Counted from the first letter of the stretch, positions 7,546-17,051 are shown. The stretch is 64,000 nucleotides of DNA from Rhodopseudomonas faecalis (GCF_003217325.1 NZ_QJTI01000009.1:1-64000), one strand, 5' to 3'. Numbers and translations are program-made. Notes: generated by a model from the sequence alone, not told the origin.

Positions 7546-9057
7546 ATGGCCCTGAACGAATTTACCTTCGCCGATGTGTATCGCCGTAACGCCGCGCTCT
7601 ATCCGGAGCGGACCGCTTTCGTGTTCCAGGACCGCCGCTTGACGCATCAAGACTATCTGAACCGGGCCGAGCGGATCGCCGCCGGCCTGTTGCGCGAGGG
7701 CATCAAGCCGGGCGACCGTGTCGCCATCCTGGCGCAGAATTGTCCGGAAATGGTCGAACTGATCGGCGCGGTGGCGATCACCGGCGCGATCCTGCTGCCC
7801 GTCAACTTCCGTCTCAATGCCGAGGAGATCGGCTACGTACTGGCCGACGGCGCGCCGTCGCTGGTGGTGGCCGGCGCCGAGTATCAGCAACTGATCGCGG
7901 GCATCGCGCCGTCGCTGTCGTCAGTGCGGCGTTATTTCGGCATCGGCGGCCATGGCGCGCCGTTCGTGCCGTTCAGCGAACTTGATAGCGCTGACGCGCT
8001 GCCATCCGAACTTGCAGTGCGGGCCGATGATGGCTTTGTCATCATCCACACCGCCGCGGTTGGCGGCAAACCGCGCGGCGCGCTGCTGTCGCAGGCCAAT
8101 CTGCTGATCGGACAAAGCCCGCTGATCCAGGCGCTGGCGCTGAGCGAACAGGACGTCAATTACGGCGCGCTGCCGCTGTTTCATGTCACCGGACTTGGCC
8201 TGATGCTGACGCTGCAACAGGTCGGCGGCGCCAGCGTGATCGCCGCCAAATTCGACGCCGCGCAAGCCGCGCGCGATATCGCTGCCGAAAAAGCGACGCT
8301 GTTGGCGGAGTTCGCGCCGATGCTCGGCAATCTGCTCGATCAGGCGCAAAGCGGCGAACTCGCCAGCCTGCGCGCCGTCACCGGGCTTGATACGCCAGAC
8401 ACCATCGAGCGCTTTGAAGCGGCCTATCCGCAGGCGCGGTTCTGGGCGCTGTATGGCCAGTCGGAAACTTCTGGGATCGCGACCTTCTCACCCTATCGCG
8501 AGCGGCCGAAATCAGCGGGCCGGCCGCTGTTCTGGCGCACGCTCGCCGTGGTCGATGGCGACGACCGGCCGCTGCCGGCGCAGCAGACCGGCGAGATCGT
8601 GCTGCGGGGGCCGACCGTGTTCAAAGGCTATTGGAACAACGCCGCCGCCACCGCGCATACTTTCCGCAACGGTTGGCACCACACTGGCGACATGGGCTTC
8701 TTCGATGACGACGGTTTTCTGTGGTACGCGGGCCGCGCGCCGGAAAAGGAACTGATCAAGACCGGCGGCGAGAACGTCTATCCGGCCGAGGTCGAGAACG
8801 CGATCCGCCAGCATCCCGACATTGTCGCGGTGGTGGTGATCGGCGTGCCCGATCCGCAATGGAGCGAGGCGATCAAGGCGGTGTGCGTGCGCCGCGATGG
8901 CGGCAGCGTGACCGGCGCCGAGATCGCGGAATTCGTCGGCGCGCAGATCGCCCGCTACAAGAAGCCGAAGCATGTGGTGTTCGTGGATGAGCTGCCCAAG
9001 AACGCCAAGGGCGAGATCGACCGCGCCGCGGTCAAGGCCGCGCACGGCCAGGGCTAG
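7546..9057 (+). CDS. Acyl-CoA synthetase (AMP-binding, class I adenylate-forming)
   Basis: This 503-residue cytosolic enzyme should activate a carboxylic acid as an acyl-adenylate and transfer it to CoA. The C-terminal signatures are well conserved: GWHHTGDMGFFDDDGF, KTGGENVYPAEVENAI and the catalytic-lysine motif LPKNAKGEIDRAAV. The nucleotide P-loop is unusual, reading HTAAVGGKPRGALLS where TSGTTGxPKG is expected. The acid substrate (fatty, aromatic or hydroxycinnamic) cannot be told. It is monocistronic, divergent from the DUF3618 cluster, with a GGAACGGA ribosome site upstream. Confidence 0.85.
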   Translation: MALNEFTFADVYRRNAALYPERTAFVFQDRRLTHQDYLNRAERIAAGLLREGIKPGDRVAILAQNCPEMVELIGAVAITGAILLPVNFRLNAEEIGYVLADGAPSLVVAGAEYQQLIAGIAPSLSSVRRYFGIGGHGAPFVPFSELDSADALPSELAVRADDGFVIIHTAAVGGKPRGALLSQANLLIGQSPLIQALALSEQDVNYGALPLFHVTGLGLMLTLQQVGGASVIAAKFDAAQAARDIAAEKATLLAEFAPMLGNLLDQAQSGELASLRAVTGLDTPDTIERFEAAYPQARFWALYGQSETSGIATFSPYRERPKSAGRPLFWRTLAVVDGDDRPLPAQQTGEIVLRGPTVFKGYWNNAAATAHTFRNGWHHTGDMGFFDDDGFLWYAGRAPEKELIKTGGENVYPAEVENAIRQHPDIVAVVVIGVPDPQWSEAIKAVCVRRDGGSVTGAEIAEFVGAQIARYKKPKHVVFVDELPKNAKGEIDRAAVKAAHGQG

Positions 9058-9164
9058 CACTCGATAGTTAGCTTGCTAGCTAGCGTTTGATGGCTGGCTT
9101 GAGGGTCTGATGAAAACGGGCCGCCATCAGCGGCGGCGGCGCCCCGCATCCGCATCAAATGATG

Positions 9165-9275
9165 CGTCATACCCGCGCTTGTCGCGGGTATCCACGTCTT
9201 AAAAGCAGAGTAAGTTCAAAGACGTGGATGGCCGGAACGAGCCCGGCCATGACGTGCGGAGTGGTTGGTATCAAT
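9165..9275 (+). repeat. Cloverleaf repeat A2
   Basis: CGTCAT at 9165 pairs with ATGACG at 9249-9254. Between them are hairpin ACCCGCG/CGCGGGT, long stem ATCCACGTCTT/AAGACGTGGAT and hairpin GGCCGG/CCGGCC; the tail GGTTGGTATCAAT follows. Compensatory change is visible: the first hairpin has A:T replacing G:C on both arms compared with other copies. Confidence 0.85.
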
Positions 9276-9310
9276 CGCCGATGCTGTTACTTGCGGTGCA
9301 ACGCACGCCA

Positions 9311-9472
9311 TCCCTCCCCCCTTGCGGGGAGGGTGGCCGGCCGTAGGCCGGTCGGGTGGGGGGGCCACGACGGCGAGTAGCCGATCATTGAAACTTGCAC
9401 AGTGGGGTGGGTGCAAAGCCCCCACCCCGGCGCTACGCGCCGACCCTCCCCACCGCTGCGCGGGGGGAGGGA
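9311..9472. repeat. CCCTCCCC palindromic repeat B1
   Basis: The element is bounded by TCCCTCCCCCCTTGCGGGGA at one end and its near-complement ending GGGGGGAGGGA at the other, with inner arms GGTGGCCGGCC and GCCGACCCTCCCC. The same design recurs at 52321-52458. It is a dispersed intergenic element and is non-coding. Confidence 0.75.
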
Positions 9473-9507
9473 AAATGCGCGGCGACGACTTGCATTGACC
9501 AACAACC

Positions 9508-9598
9508 CGTCATGGCCGGGCTGAACACTCGTCCCGGCCATCCACGTTTTTGCTGCATCACCTTCAAGAAAATGCCCGCGACAAGCGCGGGCATTACG
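9508..9598 (-). repeat. Cloverleaf repeat A6 (divergent copy, reverse)
   Basis: Read on the minus strand it has GCCCGCGCTTGTCGCGGGC, then a diverged central part and GATGGCCGGGACGAG, ending GGCCATGACG. The central stem is partly lost, so this is a decayed member of the A family next to the 3' end of purD. Confidence 0.65.
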
Positions 9599-9628
9599 AG
9601 TTCAAGGCTGCTGTAGGCCCAGTTTCGA

Positions 9629-10909
9629 CTACGCCTGCTTTTCGCGCTCGATGGCGCGCCAGCCGATATCGCGGCGGCAGAAACCATCCGGCCAACGCAG
9701 GCGATCGACCGCCTGATAGGCGCGGCGCTGCGCTTCCGCCACCGTCGCGCCCGAGGCGGTGACGTTGAGCACCCGGCCGCCATTGGCGAGGATCGCCTCG
9801 CCATCGGCCTTGGTGCCGGCGTGGAAGATCTCGACGCCGGGAGTAGCAGCAGCGTCCGCCAGGCCCTCGATCCGCGTGCCCTTGGCATAGTCGCCGGGAT
9901 AGCCCTTGGCGGCCATCACCACGGTCAGCGCCGGCTGCGGGTCCCATGACAGCGCAATCTGGTCGAGCCGGCCGTCGCAGGCCGCCAGCAGCGCCGGCAC
10001 CAGATCGGATTGCAGTCGCCGCATCAGCACCTGACATTCCGGATCGCCGAACCGGCAGTTATATTCGATCAGCTTGGGGCCGTTGTCGGTGATCATCAGC
10101 CCGGCGAACAGCACGCCTTTGTAGGGCGTGCCGCGCGCGGCCATCGCCCGCAGCGTCGGCTTGATGATCTCGTCCATCGCCTGCGCGCAGACCGCATCAC
10201 TCATCACCGGCGCCGGCGAATAAGCGCCCATGCCGCCGGTGTTCGGGCCCTGGTCGCCGTCGAACACCCGCTTATGGTCCTGCGCCGCGGCCAGCGGCAG
10301 CGCGTGCTCGCCGTCGCACAGCACGAAGAACGAGGCTTCCTCGCCGCTCAAAAATTCTTCGATCACCACTTCGGCGCCGGCAGCGCCGAACCCGCCCTCG
10401 AACATCATGTCGAGCGCGGCCTCGGCTTCCGCCATGGTCATCGCCACCACCACACCCTTGCCGGCCGCAAGGCCATCGGCCTTGATCACGATCGGCGCGC
10501 CGTGCTGCTGCAGATAGGTTTTCGCGGCGGCAAGGTCGCGGAAATGGCCGTAGGCGGCGGTCGGGATGTTGTGGTCGCGGCAGATCGCCTTGGTAAAACT
10601 CTTGGAGCCTTCGAGCTGCGCCGCTTCCCGGCTCGGGCCGAATGCCTTGATGCCGGCCGCGTTCAGCGCATCGACGATGCCGATCACCAAGGGCGCTTCC
10701 GGCCCGACCACCACCAGCGCGACGGCGTTCGCCTGGCAGAACGCGATCACCGCCGCGATGTCGCAGGGATCGAGCGCCACGCATTCCGCGGTGGCCGCGA
10801 TGCCGGCATTGCCGGGAGCACACCACAGCTTGGTCACCAGCGGCGACGCCGCGATCTTCCAGGCCAAAGCGTGTTCACGCCCACCCGAACCCAGCAGAAG
10901 AACCTTCAC
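9629..10909 (-). CDS. purD: Phosphoribosylamine-glycine ligase (GARS)
   Basis: PurD is an ATP-grasp enzyme that makes glycinamide ribonucleotide from phosphoribosylamine and glycine, step two of purine synthesis. The 426-residue product opens [18 protein letters not shown] and contains the family signatures [16 protein letters not shown] and [18 protein letters not shown]. The GTG at 10909 is chosen because it places the start immediately before the conserved [12 protein letters not shown] and has GGGG upstream; longer frames add non-conserved residues. It is monocistronic with repeats downstream. Confidence 0.95.
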   Translation of the reverse strand: MKVLLLGSGGREHALAWKIAASPLVTKLWCAPGNAGIAATAECVALDPCDIAAVIAFCQANAVALVVVGPEAPLVIGIVDALNAAGIKAFGPSREAAQLEGSKSFTKAICRDHNIPTAAYGHFRDLAAAKTYLQQHGAPIVIKADGLAAGKGVVVAMTMAEAEAALDMMFEGGFGAAGAEVVIEEFLSGEEASFFVLCDGEHALPLAAAQDHKRVFDGDQGPNTGGMGAYSPAPVMSDAVCAQAMDEIIKPTLRAMAARGTPYKGVLFAGLMITDNGPKLIEYNCRFGDPECQVLMRRLQSDLVPALLAACDGRLDQIALSWDPQPALTVVMAAKGYPGDYAKGTRIEGLADAAATPGVEIFHAGTKADGEAILANGGRVLNVTASGATVAEAQRRAYQAVDRLRWPDGFCRRDIGWRAIEREKQA

Positions 10910-11118
10910 AGCAGATACCCCGTGATGAAAAGACAGCCTGTTTAGGGCCCCGGGCAGGCCCACTCAAGCCTGCGGAACCCCTCCATCCGTAGGTTTTGAC
11001 TCGGGCAACACCTTCACTTAACCACGCGCAAGCACTTAAGCACGTGCAAGAGCAGTACCCCTGCCGGCCGGCAGCCTTGAGGATGGCGCCGCAGGGGCCA
11101 GGCGACTGAGAGGACACC

Positions 11119-11589
11119 ATGACCAGCATTGAGCCGATCCGCAAACAGATCGTGGTGGATGCCACTGCGGAGCGCGCGTTCCGGGTTTTCACCGAGCAGC
11201 ACAGCACTTGGTGGCCGCTGGACACCCATCATATCGGCGAAAAGCCAGCCGAAACCGCCATTATCGAGCCGAAAGTCGGGGGCCGCTGGTTTGAACGCGC
11301 TGCCGACGGCACCGAGGGCGTGTGGGGCCGGGTGCTGGTCTGGGAGCCGCCGCACCGGCTGGTGCTGACCTGGGAAATCGACGGCAACTGGAAGCATGAC
11401 GACAAGCTCGTCACCGAGGTCGAGCTGCGCTTTGTGGAACTCGGCCCGAACCGCACCCAGATCGATTTCGAGCACCGGCTGCTGGAGAATTACGGTGAAA
11501 ACGCGCATTTCATGCGCGCGCCGATGGATGGCGGCTGGAGCAGCTTCCTCGATCTGTACGCCGCCGAAGCCTCGTCTCAGCCGGCCTGA
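11119..11589 (+). CDS. SRPBCC (AHSA1/START-like) domain protein
   Basis: This 156-residue single-domain protein has the helix-grip ligand-binding fold signature of the Activator-of-Hsp90-ATPase-homologue family: VVDATAERAFRVFTE near the start, PKVGGRWFERAADGTEGVWG, VLVWEPPHRLVLTWEI and the closing helix GGWSSFLDLYAA. Such proteins bind small hydrophobic ligands; no specific partner is known. A GAGAGGA ribosome site precedes the ATG. It stands alone upstream of xseA. Confidence 0.85.
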   Translation: MTSIEPIRKQIVVDATAERAFRVFTEQHSTWWPLDTHHIGEKPAETAIIEPKVGGRWFERAADGTEGVWGRVLVWEPPHRLVLTWEIDGNWKHDDKLVTEVELRFVELGPNRTQIDFEHRLLENYGENAHFMRAPMDGGWSSFLDLYAAEASSQPA

Positions 11590-11703
11590 TCGGCCAATTG
11601 CCGCCTCGCCGCGATCGCGCCTCCGCCGCGAGGGGCGATCGCAGCCATTGGCGAGCATGGCCGCGCGCTTTACCTTGGGGCGGAACGCCGGAATCGAGAA
11701 TCG

Positions 11704-13326
11704 ATGGCGAAAATCGCTGCCCTGACCAACACCGCTGAATTCTCCGTCACCGAACTGTCCGCAGCCCTGAAGCGGACGGTCGAGGATGCCTATGGCCATG
11801 TCCGGGTGCGCGGCGAGATCACCGGGTTTCGCGGCCCGCATGCCTCCGGGCACTGCTATTTTTCGCTCAAGGACGAAGGCGCCAAGATCGAAGCGGTGAT
11901 CTGGAAGGGCGTCCATGGCCGGATGCGCTTCAAGCCCCAGGAGGGGCTGGAGGTGATCGCCACCGGCAAGCTCACCACCTATCCCGGCTCCTCGAAATAT
12001 CAGATCGTGATCGAGGCGCTCGAGCCGGCCGGGGTCGGCGCGCTGATGGCGCTGATGGAGGAGCGCAAGGCCAAGCTTGCCGCCGAAGGGCTGTTCGACG
12101 CCGCGCGCAAGCAGCTATTACCCTATCTGCCCGAGGTGATCGGCGTGGTGACCTCGCCGACGGGCGCGGTGATCCGCGACATTTTGCATCGGCTGGCCGA
12201 CCGTTTTCCGCGCCGGGTGCTGGTGTGGCCGGTGCGGGTGCAGGGCGAAGGCTCGGCCGAGCAGGTGGCGGCCGCGATTGACGGTTTTAACGCGCTGCCG
12301 CCGGATGGCGCGATTCCCCGCCCCGATCTGTTGATCGTGGCGCGCGGCGGCGGATCGCTGGAAGATCTGTGGTCGTTCAACGAGGAAATCGTGGTGCGCG
12401 CCGCGGCGGCGAGCATGATCCCGCTGATTGCGGCGGTTGGCCACGAGACCGACGTCACTCTGATCGATTTTGCCGCCGACAAGCGCGCGCCGACCCCAAC
12501 CGCCGCCGCTGAAATGGCAGTGCCGGTGCGCGCCGAGCTGTTTGTCGAGGTCACCGGGCTGTCGCGCCGCATGATGCTGTGCTGGCAGCGCGGCCAGGAA
12601 CGGCGCCGCACCGAGCTGCGCGCCGCGGCGCGTGCCCTGCCCGCCGCCGCCGATCTGCTGGCGCTGCCGCGGCAACGGCTCGACAATGCCAGCACGGCCT
12701 TGCCGCGGGCGCTGCGCGCCAGCAGCCACGCCCATCAGCGCCGCTTTGCGCAAGCGAGCGCCGGGCTGACCTTGAACGTGCTGCGCGCCCAACTGGCGCT
12801 GGCCGGCCATCGGCTCGACGCCGCTGGCGAGCGGCTGTCGCGCTGCGGCCGCACGGCGCTGCGGCAACGGCGCGAGCGTTTTGACGCGCTGGCGGCGCGG
12901 CTGCAAACCGCAACGCTCGCCAATCTGCAGGCGCGGCGCCACCATCTGGCGCGCGAGCAGGAACGGCTGCAGCGGCTGTCGGAACGCAGCCGCCGCGCGC
13001 TCACGGTCGCGATCCAGCAGCAGCGCGCCCGCATCCATCATGCCGGGCAATTGCTCGGCGCGCTGTCCTATCGCGGCGTGCTGGCGCGCGGCTTTGCGCT
13101 GGTGCGCGATGAAAACGGCGCGGCGCTGCCGACCGCCGCCAGCATCGCGCCCGGCGCGCGGCTGATGCTGGAATTTGCCGATGGCCGTATTGGCGCGATC
13201 GCCGAGGGCGAGCCTTCGGCGCGCGGTGTGCAGCCGCAGACCACGGCTGAGCCGCAGGCCAAGCCGGTGCGCTCGGCCCCTGCCAAGCGCGCGGCGAAAT
13301 CCAGCGATCAGGGCAGCCTGTTTTGA
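11704..13326 (+). CDS. xseA: Exodeoxyribonuclease VII large subunit
   Basis: XseA forms exonuclease VII with several XseB subunits and degrades single-stranded DNA from both ends. The 540-residue product has the N-terminal OB-fold (about 10-110: [30 protein letters not shown]), the catalytic core motifs [32 protein letters not shown] and [20 protein letters not shown], an arginine-rich coiled-coil region (about 290-430) and the closing [15 protein letters not shown]. An alanine/lysine-rich tail extends it slightly beyond the usual length. xseB is not adjacent. The start has only a weak GAGAAT site. Confidence 0.95.
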   Translation: MAKIAALTNTAEFSVTELSAALKRTVEDAYGHVRVRGEITGFRGPHASGHCYFSLKDEGAKIEAVIWKGVHGRMRFKPQEGLEVIATGKLTTYPGSSKYQIVIEALEPAGVGALMALMEERKAKLAAEGLFDAARKQLLPYLPEVIGVVTSPTGAVIRDILHRLADRFPRRVLVWPVRVQGEGSAEQVAAAIDGFNALPPDGAIPRPDLLIVARGGGSLEDLWSFNEEIVVRAAAASMIPLIAAVGHETDVTLIDFAADKRAPTPTAAAEMAVPVRAELFVEVTGLSRRMMLCWQRGQERRRTELRAAARALPAAADLLALPRQRLDNASTALPRALRASSHAHQRRFAQASAGLTLNVLRAQLALAGHRLDAAGERLSRCGRTALRQRRERFDALAARLQTATLANLQARRHHLAREQERLQRLSERSRRALTVAIQQQRARIHHAGQLLGALSYRGVLARGFALVRDENGAALPTAASIAPGARLMLEFADGRIGAIAEGEPSARGVQPQTTAEPQAKPVRSAPAKRAAKSSDQGSLF

Positions 13327-13365
13327 TGGGATATCAGCGGCGGCCGGCGCTTACGCGCGCCAGCC

Positions 13366-14334
13366 TCAGAGACGCCGCTGCTCTGCCAGTTCCTGCAGAC
13401 CGATGAACGCCACGTCCTTGGCCAGCACCAGCCAGGTCGGGATCGCCTGCAGATAGCCGCGAAACCGGCCCTTGTCCTCGAACCGCTCCCGGAACTGCGA
13501 CTGCGCCAGATGATCGGCGATGTGATGCACGATGCCGCCGGCGATATAGATGCCGCCCTTGGCGCCGAGGATCAGCGCGAGATTGCCGGCAACGCTGCCG
13601 AGCAGCGCGCAGAACAGATCGAGCGCCTCGCGGCAGGTCGGACAATGGCCGGCGACGCCCGCGCTGGTGATTTCCGACGCCGTGCGCGCCGGCAATTTCT
13701 TGCCGTCGAGCGTCGCCAGCGCAGCATACAGATTCTCCAGCCCGCCGCCGGACAGCGCCCGCTCCGCCGAGACATGGCCATACTTGTCGCGCAGCAGGCC
13801 GATCACCGCATCCTCACGCGCATTGATGCCCGCGAGCGTGGCATGGCCGCCTTCGCTATCGAGAATGCTGCGGCCATGGCTGGTCGGCACATTGCCGGCC
13901 ATGCCGAGCCCGGTGCCGGGGCCGAGCGCAAATTTCGGCGCGGTGGCGATCGGCTCGCCGCCGCCGACCTTGCGCAGGCTGGCGTCGGGAATCCGCGTCA
14001 GCGACCACGCCACCGCCTCGAAATCATTGATGACGTCGATGTGGGGAATCGCGAAGGCGGCGCGCAGCTCTGCGGCGTCGATCACCCATGGCGAATTGGT
14101 CATGACGCAGCGGCCGTTCTGCACATTGCCGGCCACCGCCAGCAGCGCCGCACGCGGGGACACGCCACCGCTATGGTCGCGCAGATAGTCCGCGATCGCG
14201 GCCTGCACCGTGGGATAGTTCGCGACCCGCAAACGGGCGACGCCGGTGATGACGCCGCCACAGAGCAGCGCAAACCGCGCATTGGTGCCGCCAATATCGG
14301 CGAGCAGCACCGCTTGTTCGACGGGCTTGTTCAT
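13366..14334 (-). CDS. glk: Glucokinase
   Basis: This enzyme phosphorylates glucose to glucose-6-phosphate with ATP in the cytosol. The 322-residue product has the phosphate-binding DIGGTNARFALLCGG near the N-terminus, the sugar-binding SEGGHATLAGIN region, ALSGGGLENLYAAL, and the family C-terminus FEDKGRFRGYLQAIPTWLV. It belongs to the E. coli Glk-type group. ATG at 14334 is preferred over an in-frame GTG four codons upstream. It faces xseA convergently with about 40 bases between stops. Confidence 0.94.
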   Translation of the reverse strand: MNKPVEQAVLLADIGGTNARFALLCGGVITGVARLRVANYPTVQAAIADYLRDHSGGVSPRAALLAVAGNVQNGRCVMTNSPWVIDAAELRAAFAIPHIDVINDFEAVAWSLTRIPDASLRKVGGGEPIATAPKFALGPGTGLGMAGNVPTSHGRSILDSEGGHATLAGINAREDAVIGLLRDKYGHVSAERALSGGGLENLYAALATLDGKKLPARTASEITSAGVAGHCPTCREALDLFCALLGSVAGNLALILGAKGGIYIAGGIVHHIADHLAQSQFRERFEDKGRFRGYLQAIPTWLVLAKDVAFIGLQELAEQRRL

Positions 14335-14573
14335 TCTACGCCGCACAGCGCTGGGAGGATGGAACAGATGAAGGCATTAGTGGGGCGGTCAAGATCATCC
14401 CATCATCAGAAAGCGATTGAACGACCGAACGAACCTAACAAATGAGGCCCTGTCCGTTTCCTACTCGGTCGCTTTACGATACCCTGCCCGGCACAACAAG
14501 CGATTGAGAGATGTCAACGAATTTGACGCGCACGCCTCCCAGGATGCATCTCATCGCGTAAGGAGAAGGCGAA

Positions 14574-15923
14574 TTGCGACGTACGAAGTGGGGCGGCCTC
14601 GCCGAACGAGGTTTTGAAGCGAGCGGCTTCTTCCGTGTCGACCAGCGCGACGGCATCCATTGGCTGGTTGATCCCGATGGCGGTCTGTTCCTCTCGAAAG
14701 GCGTCAACAACGTCCGCTTCGATCCCGACAACATCCGCAACACCGACAAGGTGCCTTACGCGCAAGCGTGCCTCGATAAATATGGCAGCCGTAACAATTG
14801 GCGCGCCGCGGCTGCCAATCGGCTGGTGAGCTGGAATTTCAACACCATCGGCTGCTGGTCCGATGAGGTGGTGGCCGGCGCCGGCGACACGCCGCTGGCG
14901 ATGACGCCGATTGTCGATCTTGGTGCCTCGTTCTGGCTGCATCGCCGGCAGCGATTCCCCGATGTGTTCGATGATGAATTCGAAAGCCACATCCGGCAGC
15001 GCGCCAAGGAGCTGTGCACGCCGCGCCGCAATGCGCCGCAGCTGCTCGGCACCTTCATCGACAACGAGCTGTATTGGTCGCCGGACTGGCGCGGCAATGA
15101 CGAACTGCTGACCACATTCCTGAATTTTCCGCCGCGTCGGCCGGGACGGGTGACCGCGATCACCGCTCTGCAGCAGCATTATCGCGATTTCGAACAGTTC
15201 AACGCGGTGTGGTGCACGCCGGCGCGCTCCTGGGACGCGCTGCATATGCTGGGACAGATCGAAGCGCCGTTCACGCGGCTGGCGCCCGGCGCGCGCTACA
15301 ACACCGAGGAAAGCTGGGCCAACAAGCTCGATCGCCGCCGCGAAGCGTTCGCGGCCGATTGCGATGCGTTTGCCGCCGTGGTCGCCGATCGCTATTTCGA
15401 GCTATGCGTCGGCGCCATCAAGGCTGCTGACCCCAACCACATGGTGCTGGGCGCACGGTTCGGCGCGCTGCCGCATGATGGCGTGCTGGCGGCCGCGGCG
15501 CGCCATCTCGATGTGATCTCGTTCAACTGTTACCACGCCGATCCGACGCCGCTGATCGAAGCCTATGCCACCACCGGCAAACCTTGCATCATCACCGAGT
15601 TTTCGTTCCGCGGCGACGACGTCGGGCTGCCGAACAGCATGGGCGGCGGGCCGCGCGTGCCGACCCAGACCGAGCGCGCTGCCTGCTTCCGCAGCTACGC
15701 GACCGCGGCGGTGTCGCATCCCAATGTGGTCGGCTATCACTGGTTCGAACATGCCGACCAGCCGCGCGAAGGGCGCTTTGACGGCGAAGACTGCAATTAC
15801 GGCACGGTGACCATCGAGGACGAGGTCTATCCCGAATTGACCGGGGCGATGACCGAGGTCAACGCCGACGCCGAGCGGCTGCACGGCCAGGGCGCGGCGA
15901 TCGCTTCGGCGGCGCAAGCGTAA
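14574..15923 (+). CDS. Agarase-like (GH50-type) glycoside hydrolase
   Basis: This 449-residue protein resembles the catalytic barrel of beta-agarase-like clan GH-A hydrolases. FFRVDQRDGIHWLVDPDGGL and FLSKGVNNVRF form the family-type opening, TFIDNELYW carries the candidate acid/base Glu after Asn, and CIITEFSFRG carries the candidate nucleophile Glu. No signal peptide is seen, so it would act in the cytosol on imported or endogenous sugar. The start is TTG at 14574, chosen because AAGGAGAAGG lies directly upstream and the first residues lead into the conserved opening. It lies divergently beside glk, consistent with a sugar-related role; the true substrate is unknown. Confidence 0.7.
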   Translation: MRRTKWGGLAERGFEASGFFRVDQRDGIHWLVDPDGGLFLSKGVNNVRFDPDNIRNTDKVPYAQACLDKYGSRNNWRAAAANRLVSWNFNTIGCWSDEVVAGAGDTPLAMTPIVDLGASFWLHRRQRFPDVFDDEFESHIRQRAKELCTPRRNAPQLLGTFIDNELYWSPDWRGNDELLTTFLNFPPRRPGRVTAITALQQHYRDFEQFNAVWCTPARSWDALHMLGQIEAPFTRLAPGARYNTEESWANKLDRRREAFAADCDAFAAVVADRYFELCVGAIKAADPNHMVLGARFGALPHDGVLAAAARHLDVISFNCYHADPTPLIEAYATTGKPCIITEFSFRGDDVGLPNSMGGGPRVPTQTERAACFRSYATAAVSHPNVVGYHWFEHADQPREGRFDGEDCNYGTVTIEDEVYPELTGAMTEVNADAERLHGQGAAIASAAQA

Positions 15924-15935
15924 GCGTAAGCGAAA

Positions 15936-15956
15936 GCGCGGCCCGCCGGGCCGCGC
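15936..15956. terminator. Bidirectional hairpin between convergent genes
   Basis: GCGCGGCCC / GGGCCGCGC forms a nine-base-pair stem with a GCC loop between the stops of the hydrolase (+) and the small minus-strand gene. There is no T-tract. A GCGTAA-type triplication precedes it at the end of the hydrolase gene. Confidence 0.5.
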
Positions 15957-15957
15957 G

Positions 15958-16203
15958 TCAGCCGGCGGCTTTCCGCGCCGCCTTTTTGCCGCGATCGGAA
16001 TTGCTTGGCTGCTCGCTTGTGCGCGGGAACGCCGCCAGCTCGTCAAATTGCTCGGGCCGGAACGGCCGCCCGTGGTCGTCGGTGATGACCACGCGCCAGC
16101 CTTCGCTCGCCCACACCCGTCCTTTGGCCACCGCGATCCAGACGCTGGATCGCTGGCTATGCATGGTCTCGTTGTCGCGTTCTGCAGTGATCTTGTAGGG
16201 CAA
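15958..16203 (-). CDS. Small conserved hypothetical protein
   Basis: This is an 81-residue soluble protein of unknown function. TTG at 16203 is chosen because CAGGAG lies eight bases upstream and the product then begins MPYKITAERD. The core SSVWIAVAKGRVWASEGWRV and VITDDHGRPFRPEQFDEL is compact and looks conserved; the tail is Lys/Ala-rich (GKKAARKAAG). A shorter form starting at an internal ATG (MHSQRSS) is possible. I recall similar short proteins in Bradyrhizobium but no assigned role. Confidence 0.6.
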   Translation of the reverse strand: MPYKITAERDNETMHSQRSSVWIAVAKGRVWASEGWRVVITDDHGRPFRPEQFDELAAFPRTSEQPSNSDRGKKAARKAAG

Positions 16204-16455
16204 TGGCCACGCTCCTGTCGCGCCGCCTTGTAGCGCAAGCTTGCGGGCGGCAGTGCGCCAACAGCGCGGCAATTTCGGGGACGTCTTTGGGTTGCAATTA
16301 CACCAGATCGCACGCGGCGCACTGCCTGGTGCTGACGCGAGGCGGCCGCCGCACGCGCTGCAAATCTGAATTTGAACCGAATCGCGCCGGCACAGTTGTC
16401 CTCTGTTCGCCGCAAATGGCTTTACACTGCTGCGTTAGGTTCAGGACCGGATCAG

Positions 16456-16638
16456 ATGGCATCCGCGAAGACCACCATGTCGACTTTGTCCTCCGATACG
16501 CTCGCCGAGCCACCGGAATGCCCGCTCTGTGCGGCGCCGATGGCCTGCATCGGCGAACTGCCCAAAATCATCGCCCGCCCTTGGGTCGAGGTGTTCCGCT
16601 GCACCTGCTGTACCCATGTCCTGACCCGGGAGCGCTGA
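16456..16638 (+). CDS. Small zinc-ribbon-like protein
   Basis: A 60-residue product carries two cysteine pairs, CPLCAAPMAC and FRCTCCTHVL, spaced like a treble-clef or rubredoxin-type zinc ribbon, with a helix-poor middle (IARPWVEV). The ATG at 16456 has a modest GGA upstream; an upstream in-frame ATG at 16372 would add 28 residues. The function is unknown; metal binding is inferred from the cysteines alone. Confidence 0.55.
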   Translation: MASAKTTMSTLSSDTLAEPPECPLCAAPMACIGELPKIIARPWVEVFRCTCCTHVLTRER

Positions 16639-16974
16639 CCGCGGCCGCCTTGGGCGCCGGGTCTGCCAACAAGTCTGCCGATCAACAAGCCTGCCTATCA
16701 GCGGGTCTGCCTATCAACGGGACCTATCAACGGGTGTGCCTATCAACATTGACGGCGCGAGCCTGGGCATCGGTGGCGCAGCTGCGATGACCTCGATCGG
16801 CGACGGGCCGAAATGGCCGCCCCGTTCTGCCCCCACCCCTCCCTGGCCCGCCCCGCTAGCCCCAGCTTGTCCCGGCTCCAGCTTCAAGGCCGCTGACCAC
16901 GCTGCCCAGCAAGGCGCTTCGTACGCTTGATGGCCGTTGCCGAACCCGCCGCAATCGGCTACATCAGCCGCAAT
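16639..16974. other. Intergenic region with degenerate minisatellite
   Basis: Between the zinc-ribbon gene and tRNA-Arg there is a degenerate tandem repeat (16664-16750) followed by ordinary GC-rich sequence including a pyrimidine-rich CCCCACCCCTCCC stretch. No gene was identified. Confidence 0.55.
16664..16750. repeat. Degenerate tandem repeat, about 16-17-bp unit
   Basis: Five to six imperfect units resembling GTCTGCCTATCAACGG follow one another (for example GTCTGCCGATCAACAAG, CCTGCCTATCAGCGG, GTGTGCCTATCAAC). One unit has lost its GTCTGC part. The array is non-coding. Confidence 0.7.
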
Positions 16975-17051
16975 GCACCCGTAGCTCAGCTGGATAGAGC
17001 GTTGCCCTCCGAAGGCAAAGGTCACACGTTCGAATCGTGTCGGGTGCGCCA
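16975..17051 (+). tRNA. tRNA-Arg (anticodon CCG)
   Basis: A complete 77-base tRNA with acceptor stem GCACCCG/CGGGTGC, D-arm GCTC/GAGC, anticodon stem TTGCC/GGCAA around loop CTCCGAA (anticodon CCG, reading CGG), T-arm ACACG/CGTGT around TTCGAAT, and an encoded CCA end. All arms pair, so it should be functional. It decodes a frequent arginine codon in this GC-rich genome. Confidence 0.95.

Larger units (their letters stand above)
9058..9628. other. Intergenic repeat cluster
   Basis: 571 bases between the convergent acyl-CoA synthetase and purD genes are almost entirely repeats A2, B1 and A6. A short CTAGCTAGC-rich stretch (9068-9084) follows the synthetase stop. No gene was seen. Confidence 0.7.

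Noticed and set aside
14417-14617. 66-codon frame before the agarase-like gene
   Set aside because: Overlaps the hydrolase start in another frame and lacks a ribosome site; the TTG start with AAGGAGAAGG is much better supported.
16664-16750. CRISPR or coding repeat
   Set aside because: Units are about 16 bases with no spacers and the array is not in a credible reading frame.
16203-16790. 195-codon plus-strand frame around the zinc-ribbon gene
   Set aside because: It covers the minisatellite and has no motif; the 60-residue frame carries the paired cysteines.
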